DNA of 64,000 bases from Microbulbifer salipaludis (lineage in GTDB: Bacteria > Pseudomonadota > Gammaproteobacteria > Pseudomonadales > Cellvibrionaceae). The stretch spans positions 1,178,001 to 1,242,000 of the forward strand of contig NZ_JAEKJR010000002.1 in the NCBI RefSeq assembly GCF_017303155.1, in the 5' to 3' direction. Made by a program: the position numbers and the translations under genes. The notes below the pieces were generated by a model. That model was given only the letters and a program-made list of their open reading frames with translations. It was not told the origin of the DNA and did not search any database. How positions within the stretch are numbered: position 1 is the first letter of the stretch; each line of letters starts with the position of its first letter. Shown piece by piece: positions 63,801 through 64,000 of this stretch.

Positions 63801-64000
63801 CGCGCGATCGAAAAACTGACCCGTGCAGAGCGCAGGCTGCCACACGCGGGGGATTCCCTTACGCGCACCGCTGCTCACAGCCTGTTCAAGGCGATGGCCT
63901 ACAAGGACGAGTATGAGGTGGCGCGCCTGTACAGTGGTGCGGCGTTCCAGCGCCAGCTGCGTGAAACCTTCACGGGGGATTACAAGCTCCAGTTTTTAAT
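60873..64000 (+). CDS. Indolepyruvate ferredoxin oxidoreductase, fused alpha-gamma form (cut at window end)
   Basis: The frame from the ATG at 60873 stays open to the last base: 1,042 residues, with the C-terminus missing (usual length about 1,150). The N-terminal part (1-420) is the pyruvate-oxidoreductase alpha-type domain (FISGYRGSPLGGYD, LGGVLALCGDDHTAESSM). The TPP-binding part follows (FCAGCPHNSSTKLP, GMGGEGAHWVG-like segment, NDAVAMTGGQPADG). Ferredoxin-like cysteines are seen in VCEGCGDCSVQSSC and the gamma domain starts with VAGIGGSGVLTVAALLG. It oxidatively decarboxylates aryl pyruvates from aromatic amino acids to acyl-CoA. Control by the adjacent Lrp protein is likely. Confidence 0.94.
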   Translation, partial: MAMVESDQELGFDREYSLKAAFTRDTGRVFLTGIDALVRLPLMQKQLDEQAGLNTAGFISGYRGSPLGGYDQTLWRHKKLLAERDIHFEPGINEDLGATNIWGTQLLDHYRQQATRDGVFSIWYGKGHGVDRSADVFRQANIQGTSKLGGVLALCGDDHTAESSMFSHNTDQIFESVMMPLLFPATIDEYLTLGLAGIALSRFSGLWVGFKTITETVESGASIVVPPPPNFVLPESFPVPAHGLNYDPHLNWPAERMEYERRMLEERLPAAKAFAYANGLDKTIVDAPHKRFGIVTVGKAHGDLLEALKLLDLSEQDLLDAGISIHKVAMSWPLEPRGMGEFARGMERILVVEEKRPLVEDQMKNLFYSWADSDRPKVVGKKDLEGNDLLPAIWGFGPDQVAKAIARWLADTELAAKLVPLAEKLGSDVLSKATGLLAREPIFCAGCPHNSSTKLPEGSTGSAGIGCHIMALGKGLRTDTYSHMGGEGAHWVGLHRFSSDKHIFQNMGDGTYNHSGLLAIRQAVASSINITYKILLNDAVAMTGGQPADGEVTVPTLSRQLLAEGVGQVCLVSENPDHWQDNRTLLPAELQIFHRDALDEVQRKLRDTAGVTAIIYEQVCAAEKRRRRKKGQMVDPARRLLINHRVCEGCGDCSVQSSCIAVEPLETEFGRKRQVNQSSCNKDMRCADGFCPSFVSVEGGELKKPALKSLAESIDEASHGLADAPKPQLDQPLSILVAGIGGSGVLTVAALLGMAAHLEEKGSTTLYFTGLSQKNGAVVAHVKVGNAPQDITTARIRDGAADLLLGCDMVTAAAQRAKFASGKMKALVNTAEVPVAAFVRNNELAFPAEETTQSIESVAAEYFALDANRYAEALFGDTVAANLMMLGYACQQGLLPVSQGAIERAVELNGVAVENNLRAFRAGRLLVENPQAINQLLSPSQVVKLVEPQESTEQLVARLAKELSEYQSPAYARLFTRAIEKLTRAERRLPHAGDSLTRTAAHSLFKAMAYKDEYEVARLYSGAAFQRQLRETFTGDYKLQFL

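Noticed and set aside
1-64000. Insertion sequences, prophage or integrase genes, tRNA or rRNA genes
   Set aside because: No transposase, integrase or phage structural features and no cloverleaf or rRNA-like stretches were recognised, so the island has no visible mobility machinery inside this window.

Overview
The window looks like the chromosome of a marine, aerobic gammaproteobacterium, probably of the Cellvibrionales type (Microbulbifer- or Halieaceae-like). This is judged from protein style only: two large TonB-dependent receptors, secreted lipoprotein esterases, a glycine-cleavage operon, YebG, PpnN and TruC, and GC-rich coding. I saw no rRNA, tRNA, CRISPR array, phage or insertion sequence.

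Region 1 (about 1-27.3 kb) is an accessory catabolic island. It encodes outer-membrane uptake (two TonB-dependent receptors), inner-membrane uptake (BCCT and SSS symporters), and exported or lipid-anchored esterases (carboxylesterase B, two alpha/beta hydrolases). Its cytoplasmic enzymes are a catabolic histidinol-dehydrogenase-like enzyme, an SDR, an HpcH/HpaI aldolase, a COG3618 lactonase-type amidohydrolase, a double cupin and a further alpha/beta hydrolase. It also has four two-domain SnoaL/NTF2-like proteins and two TPR-sulfotransferases lying between the receptors. A LacI-family regulator is embedded in the cluster. A 14-bp palindrome-like element with core TTCGAA and central CG occurs at nine points in front of these genes. 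At three promoters it lies between a -35 and a -10 box spaced 17 bp apart. I read this as one LacI regulon for import and breakdown of an ester-containing, polyhydroxylated compound; the substrate is not identifiable from sequence.

Region 2 (27.5-38.1 kb) begins with housekeeping genes (SRAP peptidase, ElaA-type acetyltransferase, TruC). A LysR regulator then stands divergent to glyA-sdaA-gcvT-gcvH-gcvP, a five-gene unit that turns glycine into serine, pyruvate, CO2 and ammonia.

Region 3 (38.1-50.9 kb) contains ppnN, a YchJ-type SEC-C protein, a paired amidohydrolase operon in which the second partner lacks the metal-binding HxH, a MAPEG protein, SOS-controlled yebG, a DUF924 protein, an ECF sigma operon, a LEA-type lipoprotein, a prolyl-4-hydroxylase-like gene overlapping an MscS channel gene, and maiA.

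Region 4 (51-64 kb) leans to aromatic amino acid metabolism: a MarR regulator, an aromatic/aspartate aminotransferase, a class II DAHP synthase, a GST, an M3 lipoprotein peptidase, a YtcJ-type amidohydrolase, an Lrp/AsnC regulator, and a fused indolepyruvate ferredoxin oxidoreductase that runs off the right edge.
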